Of a DNA stretch of 32,411 nt, positions 32,199 to 32,411 are shown one piece after another. A program made the position numbers and the translations under genes. Location: contig DAOQAU010000013.1 of assembly GCA_035354275.1 (NCBI GenBank), forward strand, positions 1 through 32,411. Reading direction: 5' to 3'. The notes beneath the pieces were generated by a model. That model did no database searches and was not told the DNA's origin. It saw only the letters and a list, made by a program, of their open reading frames with translations. The stretch comes from DAOQAU01 sp035354275. Lineage in GTDB: Bacteria; Cyanobacteriota; Vampirovibrionia; Gastranaerophilales; Gastranaerophilaceae. Position 1 is the first letter of the stretch; the number at the start of each line of letters is the position of its first letter.

Positions 32199-32411
32199 AT
32201 GAAAAAGAAATTATTAATATCTGTTTTAATATTATCGGCGGTATTTTGTGTTGATATGCGTGCGTTTTCGGCAACAAAATACAAAAAAGTATCGCCTGTT
32301 GCGGCTGCAATAAAAAAATATAAAGTCGGCAATTATACGGGTTGCCTGCAAGATATGCAGACAATTGTCAAGAAAGATCCGTCAAATGCGGTTGCTTATT
32401 ATTATATTGCA
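32199..32411 (+). CDS. Exported TPR-like protein, N-terminal part (runs off the window's right edge)
   Basis: The 71 visible residues start with a signal peptide (MKKKLLISVLILSAVFCVD...AFSA) and continue with a segment typical of a TPR helix pair (AIKKYKVGNYTGCLQDMQ, then VKKDPSNAVAYYYIA). The ATG at 32199 has AAAGGGA about 10 bases upstream. The reading frame is open to the window end. Probably a periplasmic or surface repeat protein; nothing more can be said. Confidence 0.8.
   Translation, partial: MKKKLLISVLILSAVFCVDMRAFSATKYKKVSPVAAAIKKYKVGNYTGCLQDMQTIVKKDPSNAVAYYYIA

Overview
The window comes from an AT-rich, tightly packed bacterial genome with a Gram-negative envelope: LptC and LptA-type LPS export proteins, a Kdo-type cytidylyltransferase, and a large surface-glycan locus. 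Gene content and protein style suggest a non-photosynthetic relative of Cyanobacteria from gut or metagenome sources (Melainabacteria/Vampirovibrionia, Gastranaerophilales-like). That affiliation is inference; no rRNA or other phylogenetic marker is present. A scaffold gap of 100 N flanked by an identical 55-base repeat points to a metagenome-type short-read assembly.

Layout. 1-5308: the 5' part of topA (leftward), a rightward zinc D,D-peptidase-like gene, a leftward MNT-HEPN-dprA operon, and a rightward membrane-anchored HExxH protein split by the false gap. 5358-8541: hairpins and octamer repeats, a leftward lptC-lptA-TPR operon, a non-coding stretch with two terminator-like hairpins, and a YhcH-family gene. 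8564-13334: a small GIY-YIG protein, a Lys-rich exported protein, a NarL-type regulator with an adjacent REC-PAS-histidine kinase, and a diguanylate-cyclase-like gene with an altered GGDEF motif. 13405-17834: YihY membrane protein and NrnA-type DHH phosphoesterase (leftward), DciA (rightward), a repeat-rich intergenic stretch, a 62-residue ORF, then thiL-ispD.

17862-32029 is a glycan locus. Leftward from a promoter near 29676 run glf, galE, an FkbM methyltransferase, a KdsB-like CMP-sugar synthetase, an HMGL-type aldolase fused to a CstI/DUF115-like domain, a second CstI/DUF115-like protein, a DUF4422-GT8 protein and a 992-residue GT2-DUF4422-GT8 protein. Rightward run uxs and ugd. Together they can supply UDP-galactofuranose, UDP-glucuronate and UDP-xylose, and possibly a CMP-activated keto-acid sugar, plus enzymes to assemble and methylate the glycan. 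The window ends in the start of an exported TPR-like protein.

The most interesting signals are the aldolase/CMP-sugar synthetase/CstI-like module, the GT8 domain that has lost several catalytic residues beside an intact paralogue, a sequence module shared by three glycan proteins, a family of 7- and 8-base tandem arrays with a common YTCA core that overlap gene starts and stops, and the false assembly gap that truncates a gene.
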